Positions 7,285 through 13,519 of a DNA stretch of 15,176 bases are shown here, one piece after another; the first letter of the stretch is position 1; every line of letters begins with the position of its first letter. A program made the translations under genes and the position numbers. Below the pieces are notes generated by a model. That model did not search any database. It had not been told where the DNA came from and saw only the letters and a program-made list of their open reading frames with translations. Where the stretch lies: contig DTUH01000065.1 in NCBI GenBank assembly GCA_012964265.1, positions 1,691-16,866 of the forward strand. Direction: 5' to 3'. Source of the DNA: Candidatus Lambdaproteobacteria bacterium. Its GTDB lineage: Bacteria > SAR324 > NAC60-12.

Positions 7285-7814
7285 CGATTTCACTTTCCAA
7301 CCGTACTGCTATCAGCTCAATAATAGTAGTTTCTGCTGGAATACTTTTTTTTCTGTTTTGGTTGATTTATTTTCGAGAATCGTCTGGAGACGAAAACTCA
7401 ATTGATCTGACCTATCTCCCCGCAGTCAACGCTCTGCTTAACTCTCTGAGCGCTATGTGTCTTATTTTGGGGTTTCTGGCAATCAGGAAAGGCAAGCGAA
7501 AGCGTCATATAAAAATGATGCTGGGCGCTTTAACATTTTCTTGTTTATTTTTAATCAGTTATCTCACCTATCATGCTTTTCACGGTGACACGTCATTTCA
7601 GGGAGAAGGCTGGATTCGTACGCTTTACTTCTTTGTCTTAATTTCGCACGTACTACTTTCAGCAATAGTGTTGCCGCTGGTGTTGACAACAGTCTATTTT
7701 GCGGCAACAGGCAATTTTAACATGCATCCCAAAATTGCCAGAATTACATTACCGCTCTGGTTGTATGTTTCTGTTACAGGAGTTCTGGTTTACCTGATGC
7801 TTTACCATTTATGA
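7281..7814 (+). CDS. DUF420 membrane protein (CtaM/YozB-like oxidase assembly factor)
   Basis: 177 residues, five likely transmembrane helices. It follows the DUF420 pattern: LPAVNALLNSLSAMCLILGF, a basic loop KGKRKRHIKMML, SYLTYHAFHG, RTLYFFVLISHVLLSAIVLP and a C-terminal LPLWLYVSVTGVLVYLMLYH. Conserved histidines occur in RHIKM, YHAFHG, ISHVLL and NMHPKIAR. The Staphylococcus and Bacillus members (CtaM/YozB) are needed for function or maturation of heme A-containing oxidases, which fits its place directly after ctaA and beside the cox genes. AGGAG at 7271-7275 sits five bases before the ATG, and the start overlaps the ctaA stop by four bases. The family call is secure; the assembly role is taken from homologs. 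Confidence 0.92.
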   Translation: MTISLSNRTAISSIIVVSAGILFFLFWLIYFRESSGDENSIDLTYLPAVNALLNSLSAMCLILGFLAIRKGKRKRHIKMMLGALTFSCLFLISYLTYHAFHGDTSFQGEGWIRTLYFFVLISHVLLSAIVLPLVLTTVYFAATGNFNMHPKIARITLPLWLYVSVTGVLVYLMLYHL

Positions 7815-7882
7815 GGTCACGGCAGAGGATATGTCCAGAGTATTTCAGGAAGGAGAGTTGAGTACGTGCTGCGATTCATGAA

Positions 7883-8866
7883 TCACATCGAGTTTTGTAC
7901 TGACTCCTTATAGGCATATTGAAATGCGGGGCTGGGGGAAAGTTGTTTTAATGGAGTCCAGTTTTCGCTCACGATCTTAAGACCATCTGCTTCTTTGACG
8001 AGAAAGAGGTGCTTAAAACCGACATCGTTGAGTACAGAAGATGTATAGTTTTGGATAAAGCGAATATGGTATATATTCTTGCTTTTTAGAACTGAAAGAT
8101 CATTTATAAGAATTCGGCGTCGTTCGTTTTGAGTGTTTACATTGAGTTTGTGTTTACGCCAACTGTCGAAGTTCCACTTTTCAGTTATAAAATTTACCGA
8201 ATAGAATGATAAGTAATTTCCAATATCATTCGATTCCCAGGCACGTCTCCAGGCTTCAATAGTTCCCAATAATAATTGTTGTTCCCGAGCAAGTTCTTCA
8301 TTCGTAGAAAAAGCCACCTTTTCTTCAATAATTACCGGAGTATCCCCCAATTCAACTGCGCGTGTTAATTCAAGAAAGTTTTTGTTGCTGATAGAAATAC
8401 AACCTCGTGTCGGGATTGGATCACCTTTTGTGGTTCCATGAATCCAGATACCATTGCCTTCTTTACGTTCGATCACCTGATCAAAATAATTAGGGTAACT
8501 GACCTCAAACGCTCCAGTACCGTAAACGTTGGCGTCATTACCATAATATTGAGCTAATTCCCAGCCTGCCCATGCTTGATTCAGCCGATAAATTCCGATT
8601 GGAGTTTTGAGATCTCCTTCACGGAATTTATCGCCAAATACTTTTCCGGTGGTACATGGAAAAACCTGTTGCATTTTCCAAGATTCCTGAAACTGATAAA
8701 CCATCAGACGGCACGCTGACTTGTCAATCACCACAACTGTGGATCCTGGATAATCATTAAAAACAAGTCCGGACGGACGTAGTTCACCGGCATGAAGAGA
8801 AAAGACACTCAAATAAAGAACAGCTAGAAAAAAAAGAATTTTTCCAGATCTGTTGAGTACATTCAT
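7883..8866 (-). CDS. Exported YkuD-fold L,D-transpeptidase/carboxypeptidase with C-terminal NTF2-like domain
   Basis: 327 residues. Signal peptide about 1-26 (cleavage near SLHA/GE). The YkuD domain spans about 40-182, from VVVIDKSACRLMVYQ to VIIEE, with the catalytic motif HGTTKGDPIPTRGCISISN (His143, Cys156). From about 195 to 310 there is a second domain (EAWRRAWESNDIGNYLSFYS ... IVSENWTPL) of the NTF2/SnoaL-like type. This two-domain layout matches Helicobacter Csd6 and Campylobacter Pgp2, which trim murein tetrapeptides and set cell shape, and more loosely YafK/DpaA. So L,D-carboxypeptidase or amidase activity is as likely as crosslinking. It lies 22 bases after the CxxC-protein stop at the end of the oxidase run, but may have its own promoter. 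No clear Shine-Dalgarno sequence. It converges with the DUF420 gene, 68 bases away. Confidence 0.9.
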   Translation of the reverse strand: MNVLNRSGKILFFLAVLYLSVFSLHAGELRPSGLVFNDYPGSTVVVIDKSACRLMVYQFQESWKMQQVFPCTTGKVFGDKFREGDLKTPIGIYRLNQAWAGWELAQYYGNDANVYGTGAFEVSYPNYFDQVIERKEGNGIWIHGTTKGDPIPTRGCISISNKNFLELTRAVELGDTPVIIEEKVAFSTNEELAREQQLLLGTIEAWRRAWESNDIGNYLSFYSVNFITEKWNFDSWRKHKLNVNTQNERRRILINDLSVLKSKNIYHIRFIQNYTSSVLNDVGFKHLFLVKEADGLKIVSENWTPLKQLSPSPAFQYAYKESVQNSM

Positions 8867-8888
8867 GTGATTTGAAGACTAAAAATAT

Positions 8889-9152
8889 TTATGACGTTTT
8901 ACGGTACTGACGATAGAGCCAAAAGCCGATTGAGGCAAGCATCACAGCCGGAAGCAGGGTAAGGAAGATAGTAGTCACATAAAACGCCTCCAGACTTTCT
9001 TCTTTTCCGGTAAAACAAACTGCACAAGCCCTGGCAATTCCGGGTACAAAGATAAAACCTGATACAAGCGGGAAAAGCAGATAACTAACTGAATACATCT
9101 TTCTAACAACTTTTAGGAGAGATTGGGTTTTATATTTGTCAGAGAGTATCAT
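8889..9152 (-). CDS. Small CxxCF membrane protein of the cox cluster
   Basis: 87 residues from the ATG at 9152, whose ATGA overlaps the stop of the second III-like subunit. Starts further upstream would run deep into that gene. The N-terminal hydrophobic stretch (YLLFPLVSGFIFVPGIARA) looks like a signal peptide ending just before CAVCF (Cys43, Cys46). A transmembrane helix follows (about 58-79, TTIFLTLLPAVMLASIGFW) and then a basic tail, RQYRKTS. This places a CxxC pair on the periplasmic side beside the membrane. I recall similar short C-x-x-C-F membrane proteins in oxidase clusters of other bacteria, but this is from memory and unverified. Copper or heme handling during oxidase assembly, or an accessory subunit, are both plausible; no function is established. 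Confidence 0.75.
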   Translation of the reverse strand: MILSDKYKTQSLLKVVRKMYSVSYLLFPLVSGFIFVPGIARACAVCFTGKEESLEAFYVTTIFLTLLPAVMLASIGFWLYRQYRKTS

Positions 9153-9775
9153 GTCAGATACACCAACACATATAGAATTGGCCATACACAGACAACAAAA
9201 TACCACAGGAGTTGAGCTGGGAAAAGTCCTTCAGGTGTGATTTGATTTTCTGAAGCGCCCAAACGATTCCAAGCATATGACAACGCTACGAGCGTTCCCA
9301 TCACATGAAAACCGTGTGCACCGATAATCAAATAAAACAAACCACCGTACACACTGGATGAAACAGTTAACCCGAATTGTAACAGTTGCACCCACTCATA
9401 ACCCTGGGAAATTAAAAAGAAAGTGCCGAGCAAAATAGAAATTCCCAACCAGCGACGTCCCTCCGCAATTTTATTTTTTTTCAGCAGCGTACGCGAATAG
9501 CCCATCAACAACCCGCTGACTAAAAGTACCAAAGTGTTGAATGCAGTTGTTTCGACAGGTAATCTTGGTTGACCCCATGGAGGCCACTCTTCAAGTCCGG
9601 CGCGGATCACCATGTAAGCACTGATGAGTGCCGCAAAAAACATAGCTTCGGTAACCATAAAAATAAGCATTCCAACTACACCGTTTGAAACTGGTGCTTT
9701 GGCACTTCGCGGCTGACTGGGCAAAGAAACTTCTGAGGTGGCAAACAAAACAGACTGGCTGGAAGAGGGTTTCAC
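9149..9775 (-). CDS. Cytochrome c oxidase subunit III-like protein (second paralog)
   Basis: 208 residues with five transmembrane helices after a soluble N-tail of about 30 residues. Subunit III landmarks: GMLIFMVTEAMFFAALISAY with Glu43 in the conserved (S/T)E position, FFLISQGYEW, YLIIGAHGFHVMGTLVAL with the H-x-x-H pattern, and a final WYFVVCVWPILYVLVYL. It is clearly homologous to, but diverged from, the subunit III encoded at 10132-10713. The start is GTG 9775, overlapping the subunit IV stop as GTGA; AAACCC follows and no clear Shine-Dalgarno sequence is visible, so coupling is likely. Subunit III lies at the side of subunit I and stabilises it during turnover. A cluster with two III-like genes around subunit IV may use both in one complex or as alternatives. 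Confidence 0.9.
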   Translation of the reverse strand: MKPSSSQSVLFATSEVSLPSQPRSAKAPVSNGVVGMLIFMVTEAMFFAALISAYMVIRAGLEEWPPWGQPRLPVETTAFNTLVLLVSGLLMGYSRTLLKKNKIAEGRRWLGISILLGTFFLISQGYEWVQLLQFGLTVSSSVYGGLFYLIIGAHGFHVMGTLVALSYAWNRLGASENQITPEGLFPAQLLWYFVVCVWPILYVLVYLT

Positions 9776-10101
9776 AAGCGCTGCTCAACACAGGATTTGT
9801 CTGCAATACAGTCTATCCATTGATCTCCTTCTGTCATCATTATATCTGGTGCAACTCCGAAAAAGAAAACACCAAGCATACAAAAGCACATGATGAGTAA
9901 AAACCAAATAATTTTCTTTTCAAACTTCAGGTGCATAAAGTTAGCCGCAACCAGGAAAGCCTTTACGACGGCAATTCCAAAGGCCGTGATTATGGTCAGT
10001 GTTGGAATTTCGAGCATTGGTCCAGACACGCTGAGTCCCAACAATACAAGAAGCCAAATCCATATTTTTACATAATTGGGATGTGCGTATGCTTCACTCA
10101 T
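9772..10101 (-). CDS. ctaF: Cytochrome c oxidase subunit IV (prokaryotic COX4 family)
   Basis: 109 residues, three transmembrane helices (about 12-30, 34-56, 63-84). The family pattern is good: AHPNYVKIWIWLLVLL at the start, then VVKAFLVAANFMHLKFEKK, and APDIMMTEGDQW after helix 3. The tail DCIADKSCVEQRL holds two cysteines on the periplasmic side. It is a small accessory subunit of the aa3-type oxidase that stabilises the CuB site region in related enzymes. It starts 30 bases after the subunit III stop with a weak AGG. Its TGA overlaps the next GTG by four bases. Confidence 0.92.
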   Translation of the reverse strand: MSEAYAHPNYVKIWIWLLVLLGLSVSGPMLEIPTLTIITAFGIAVVKAFLVAANFMHLKFEKKIIWFLLIMCFCMLGVFFFGVAPDIMMTEGDQWIDCIADKSCVEQRL

Positions 10102-10131
10102 AATACGACCTGTAACGAAGAGGTTATCATT

Positions 10132-10713
10132 TTAGAAATTTGCGATATACAGAAGAGGAAATAAGAAGATCCAGATTAGATCAACAAAGTGCCAGTAAAT
10201 ACCGATCAATTCAACACGTTGATAATTGTGGCCTTTACGGATATCAAAAGAAATTAGTGCCATTATGACCATTCCGCCGATCACATGTAATGCGTGTAAG
10301 CCCGTCATTGTGTAATAGAAAGACCAGAATAAATTTTCCGTGATTACGTGACCATGAATAATTTTACCCGTGTATTCATAAGCTTTTATGCCTAAAAAAA
10401 CGAATCCTCCACCAATTGTGTACCAAATATAGAGAAATGACTTGTCGCGATCTCCTTTTTCGATTGCGGCATGCGCCATTACAACACTCAGACTAGATGT
10501 TAAGAGGACAAAAGTGTTAACTGCACCCGCGGTTAAACTCGTCAGTGAGGCGTCTTCAAAACCAGGTGTGCCGTTCAGCTTAAAGAGTATAAAGCAGGCA
10601 ACCAAACCTCCGAAAATAAAAATTTCAGAAGCCATTAGCCACCAAACCGCTAAACGTCCGGTGGGAACGCCTGTGGCACTGCGGTGTGTTGCAACGGGAC
10701 CATGCATCGACAT
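10132..10713 (-). CDS. ctaE: Cytochrome c oxidase subunit III
   Basis: 193 residues, five transmembrane helices (the two N-terminal helices of the seven-helix form are missing, as is usual in this bacterial type). WWLMASEIFIFGG holds the conserved Glu30. TAGAVNTFVLLTSSLSV, GIKAYEYTGKI and YYTMTGLHALHVIGGM (His140, His143) follow. The end is HFVDLIWIFLFPLLYIANF. AAAGGA with a six-base spacer precedes the ATG at 10713. It lies 68 bases after the subunit I stop, with a hairpin in the gap. It belongs to the membrane oxidase complex and supports proton uptake and stability of subunit I. Confidence 0.95.
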   Translation of the reverse strand: MSMHGPVATHRSATGVPTGRLAVWWLMASEIFIFGGLVACFILFKLNGTPGFEDASLTSLTAGAVNTFVLLTSSLSVVMAHAAIEKGDRDKSFLYIWYTIGGGFVFLGIKAYEYTGKIIHGHVITENLFWSFYYTMTGLHALHVIGGMVIMALISFDIRKGHNYQRVELIGIYWHFVDLIWIFLFPLLYIANF

Positions 10714-10742
10714 TTTTAATCCTTTCTTTGAGTTAACAAATG

Positions 10743-10767
10743 AACAGGAGATTTTGCAGTTCCTGTT
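10743..10767 (-). other. Intercistronic hairpin between subunit I and subunit III genes
   Basis: AACAGGA (10743-10749) and TCCTGTT (10761-10767) form a perfect 7-bp stem with an 11-base loop, beginning 14 bases after the subunit I stop on the minus strand. It is followed by CATTTGTTAAC, not a U tract, so it is more likely an mRNA processing or stability element, or chance, than a terminator. Confidence 0.35.
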
Positions 10768-10781
10768 ATTTTATTTACGTA

Positions 10782-12497
10782 TCAGCTTTCTTCCGGCGGC
10801 ACGTGTTGTGGCCAATAATCCATTTCACGTCCCGGAACACTGTATTCATAGGGCCCTCGGTAAACAGTCGGCAGAGTCTTGAAATTACCATGCGGTGGAG
10901 GCGATGGTATTGACCATTCCAGGGTGTTGGCATTCCAGGGATTTTCCGGAGCCTTTTCGCCTTTGAACATACTGACAAAAAAGTTATAAACGAAAACCAG
11001 CTGAAAGCACAACATGACTACCAAACTGACTGTGGCAAAAATCCGAATGTTCTGTAATTCCTGTGTTGCCAGATCCGGAAAGTGATTGTAGTTGTATATC
11101 CGTCTGTGCTGACCTGCCAAACCCAGAAAGAATAGAGGCAGGAAAATACAGTTGAATGGTATGAACGTTCCCCAAAAATGAATTTTCCCAAGGGTCTCAT
11201 TCATCATCCGTCCAAACATTTTTGGAAACCAAAAAGTGAGTGCGGCAAACATGCCGATGATCGTTATCGGGAAAAAAGTGTAATGGAAGTGCGCGAGCAC
11301 AAAATATGAATCATGTAAGTACACATCCACGGCACTTGCGCCGAGGTAAATCCCGGTAACTCCTCCAATCAAAAAAGCTGCTATAAAGCTTAAAGCCCAA
11401 AGCATAGGTGTCTTGAGTTCAATCGAACCCCCGTAGAGTGTGGCAATGTAGCTGAACATCATTTCCGCAAGAGGGATTGAAATCAACACCGTCGTCACGA
11501 CGAACACGTTGGCCATGCGTGGGTCTATGCCTGCGATAAACTGATGGTGCGCCCAAACGACGAAGGAAAGGCCTCCAGTAGCAAATGCAGTGTAGATTAC
11601 GGTTTTGTAACCGAATAATTTTTTTCGGGAAAAAACGGTGATGATATCCGCGACTATCCCCAAGGTTGGAAGCAGCACCACATATACTTCCGGATGGCCA
11701 AAAAACCAAAACAAGTGTTGCCAAAGTAGCGGATCTCCGCCTCCGGATGGCAGGAAAAATGAGGTACCGATTCTTTGGTCCATGAACAACATTACGGATC
11801 CCGCAATCAGTGGGCCGACGGATGCCATAAACAGAATCACGGCAATCACGATAAACCAGACTGCAATCGGAATGTCCCACATTTTCATTCCCGGAGCACG
11901 TGCGTTCATTGCGGTTGTTACAAAATTGATTCCGCCTAGCAAAAAGGAAACAAACTCCAAAGCAACTGCCAGAATCCATAAAGATGCTCCCCAGTCAGTG
12001 AGGCTGTATTCAGCCACTGAAGAAAGTGGAGGATAAGCTGTCCACGCTCCTCCAAATCCTCCACCTGTAACGAAGAATGAAGCGATCAACACCAATGCGC
12101 TGACTAAAAAAATCTGATAGGACAAACGATTCAATCTTGGAAAGACCATGTCATCACATCCGATCATCAAGGGGATCAGAAAGTTGCCGAATCCCGCAAT
12201 CAACACAGGCATTGCCACCCAGAAGATCATGATGGTTCCGTGATTAGTGACCAACATGTTATATTCTCCGGGTCCAACCAGACCATAGAAAGGTACCAGT
12301 TCACCTGGAAATGCCAGTTGCATTCGGAAGGCGTAAGCGAAATATCCACCGATAATTGCCATTATCAAACCTGTGAAAATGTACTGCATCGCAATGACTT
12401 TATGATCCACTGGCAGAATATATTTGTGCAAAAAATTTAATTCTTCATGATGTTCCGCATGAGTGTCTGTTTGGATTGCGGCAGTTGCTTGGCTCAT
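10782..12497 (-). CDS. ctaD: Cytochrome c oxidase subunit I (heme-copper oxidase, A family)
   Basis: 571 residues, 12 helices; catalytic subunit reducing O2 to water and pumping protons. Ligands present: His86 (heme a, NHGTIMIFW); His268 with crosslink Tyr272 in GHPEVY, Glu270 marking type A1; His317/His318 in VWAHHQF for CuB; His403 (heme a3) and His405 (heme a) in LAHFHY. The D-pathway Asp is Asp116 in DMVFPRLN. Unusually, the K-pathway residues are missing: aligned with bovine numbering, Ser255, Thr316 and Lys319 are Ala283, Leu343 and Met346 (IPLAEMMFSY), with Glu345 and Asp284 beside them. A soluble C-tail of about 55 residues, rich in Pro and Trp, ends in VPPEES. GAGGA sits five bases before the ATG. 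It is preceded by subunit II with a 26-base gap. Confidence 0.97.
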   Translation of the reverse strand: MSQATAAIQTDTHAEHHEELNFLHKYILPVDHKVIAMQYIFTGLIMAIIGGYFAYAFRMQLAFPGELVPFYGLVGPGEYNMLVTNHGTIMIFWVAMPVLIAGFGNFLIPLMIGCDDMVFPRLNRLSYQIFLVSALVLIASFFVTGGGFGGAWTAYPPLSSVAEYSLTDWGASLWILAVALEFVSFLLGGINFVTTAMNARAPGMKMWDIPIAVWFIVIAVILFMASVGPLIAGSVMLFMDQRIGTSFFLPSGGGDPLLWQHLFWFFGHPEVYVVLLPTLGIVADIITVFSRKKLFGYKTVIYTAFATGGLSFVVWAHHQFIAGIDPRMANVFVVTTVLISIPLAEMMFSYIATLYGGSIELKTPMLWALSFIAAFLIGGVTGIYLGASAVDVYLHDSYFVLAHFHYTFFPITIIGMFAALTFWFPKMFGRMMNETLGKIHFWGTFIPFNCIFLPLFFLGLAGQHRRIYNYNHFPDLATQELQNIRIFATVSLVVMLCFQLVFVYNFFVSMFKGEKAPENPWNANTLEWSIPSPPPHGNFKTLPTVYRGPYEYSVPGREMDYWPQHVPPEES

Positions 12498-12523
12498 TGT
12501 TTTCCTCTAACTTAAAAAAAATA

Positions 12524-13303
12524 CTAAAATATACTGGCTAAAAGCACAGCAAATGACCCCTCGTCCTCAAAATGAGAGGTATAAGATGGCATTCCGGTCT
12601 TGGTTCCCATCCGTTTCTGGTAATGACTCTCATAGGTTCCATTTTGAATCTGAGACATGGTTTCATTATAACTTTCTTCAGAATGGACAGTCACAGCCGC
12701 ACCCATGATCCCGTGACCATACCCGCACATTTCTGCGCACTGCAGGTCATAGGTTCCTATTTTAGTAGGTTTAAACCAACCACTGATTGTCCTCCCGGGC
12801 ACAGCATCCTGTCGCAATCGAAAAGCCGGTACGGCAAAGTTATGAAGCACGTCCCGCGACTGTAACTCAAAGTGGTAAGTATCTCCTATTTTCAAATGAA
12901 GATCATTGACCGTAGCGATATCATCAGCAGTATCAAGCTCTCCATCCGGACCTGCGTGAATGAAGGACCAGCTCCATTGTTGCCCAATCACCCGAACAAG
13001 ATTGTCTCTTGGTGGAAGAGTCTGTTTGATGTTTACCCAAACCAAAATATTGGCCGCAATTATGACCACATCCATTGCAATCACCGCAAAGTGAGGATAG
13101 TGTGTCCATTTCGTTTCGCTGTGCTTCTCACCGGTGATGTACTGGGCCTTCACACCGTCTTTCTTGCGAAATTTTATTGTAAAATATACAAGTGCGCCAA
13201 AAGTTAGGAAAAACCAAAATCCAATGATTAAAGTGATCAAAAAGAAAAGGTCGTCGATATCCCCGGCAAATGAGGATGCACTATATATAAAATATTCTAT
13301 CAT
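12524..13303 (-). CDS. ctaC: Cytochrome c oxidase subunit II (CuA-binding)
   Basis: 259 residues. Two transmembrane helices (about 19-42 and 70-92), then a periplasmic cupredoxin domain. The CuA ligands are complete: His154 (DVLHNF) and CAEMCGYGHGIM with Cys189, Glu191, Cys193, His197 and Met200. The electron-entry aromatics are in QQWSWSF (108-114). Glu63 in SETKWTHYP aligns with the Glu at the K-pathway entrance. A short acidic insert, GPDGELDTADDI (118-129), resembles a calcium-binding loop. The C-tail has no CxxCH, so it is aa3-type rather than caa3-type, and electrons must come from a separate cytochrome c or other donor. No cleavable signal peptide is evident, and no Shine-Dalgarno sequence is clear before ATG 13303. 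Confidence 0.96.
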   Translation of the reverse strand: MIEYFIYSASSFAGDIDDLFFLITLIIGFWFFLTFGALVYFTIKFRKKDGVKAQYITGEKHSETKWTHYPHFAVIAMDVVIIAANILVWVNIKQTLPPRDNLVRVIGQQWSWSFIHAGPDGELDTADDIATVNDLHLKIGDTYHFELQSRDVLHNFAVPAFRLRQDAVPGRTISGWFKPTKIGTYDLQCAEMCGYGHGIMGAAVTVHSEESYNETMSQIQNGTYESHYQKRMGTKTGMPSYTSHFEDEGSFAVLLASIF

Positions 13304-13326
13304 CTTAATTTTTCACTGTAACATCG

Positions 13327-13348
13327 TTAGTCGCTCTTCAGCGATTAA
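13327..13348 (-). other. Small stem-loop in the leader of subunit II
   Basis: TCGCT (13331-13335) and AGCGA (13340-13344) form a 5-bp stem with a four-base loop (GAAG on the transcript). Three further A/T pairs follow after one mismatch. It lies about 25 bases upstream of the subunit II start, has no T run, and could shape translation or be chance. Confidence 0.25.
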
Positions 13349-13390
13349 GTAGATAACCTTTTATACATTAATAATCCAGATTATCCAGTA

Positions 13391-13492
13391 TTAAAACGCA
13401 AAAACGTAGGCAGCGATCATAAACATAAGCGTTAAAGCCAGAATACCGTAAAACACTTTTGACGCAGTTACATCGGAATCATTTTGCTCCAT
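13391..13492 (-). CDS. 33-residue single-helix membrane protein, oxidase subunit IIa-like
   Basis: Short ORF: ATG at 13492, stop TAA at 13393-13391. The N-terminus is acidic (MEQNDSDVTASK), followed by one hydrophobic helix from about residue 13 to the end (VFYGILALTLMFMIAAYVFAF). GGAGG at 13500-13496 lies three bases before the ATG, a strong but rather close ribosome site. It sits 27 bases after the ctaB stop and about 87 bases before subunit II, inside the oxidase operon. Length and topology resemble subunit IIa of Thermus ba3 oxidase (about 34 residues, one helix) and other one-helix oxidase subunits, but sequence identity is too short to claim homology. It could be an accessory subunit or a chance ORF; position, ribosome site and composition favour a real gene. 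Confidence 0.6.
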   Translation of the reverse strand: MEQNDSDVTASKVFYGILALTLMFMIAAYVFAF

Positions 13493-13519
13493 AGTCCTCC
13501 AAAACAATCAGCACTCAGA

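Noticed and set aside
7815..7890. Terminator between the convergent DUF420 and L,D-transpeptidase genes (palindrome GATTCATGAATC at 7873-7884)
   Set aside because: The palindrome overlaps the stop codon, has no loop or T run, and is AT-rich, so it is probably chance.
8889..9206. Longer 105-residue form of the CxxCF protein starting at 9206
   Set aside because: It would overlap the III-like gene by 58 bases; the ATG at 9152 overlaps its stop as ATGA and gives a better signal peptide.
10442..10882. 146-codon plus-strand open frame across the subunit I/III junction
   Set aside because: It is antisense to two well-supported genes and crosses their intergenic gap; composition is not protein-like.
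11419..11979. 186-codon open frame on the minus strand inside the subunit I gene
   Set aside because: It is an alternate frame of ctaD, rich in Arg, Cys and Ser with no family motif, while the ctaD frame has all oxidase ligands.
12524..13303. Fusion of subunit II to cytochrome c (caa3 type)
   Set aside because: The C-terminal tail has no CxxCH heme-binding motif and ends soon after the CuA domain.
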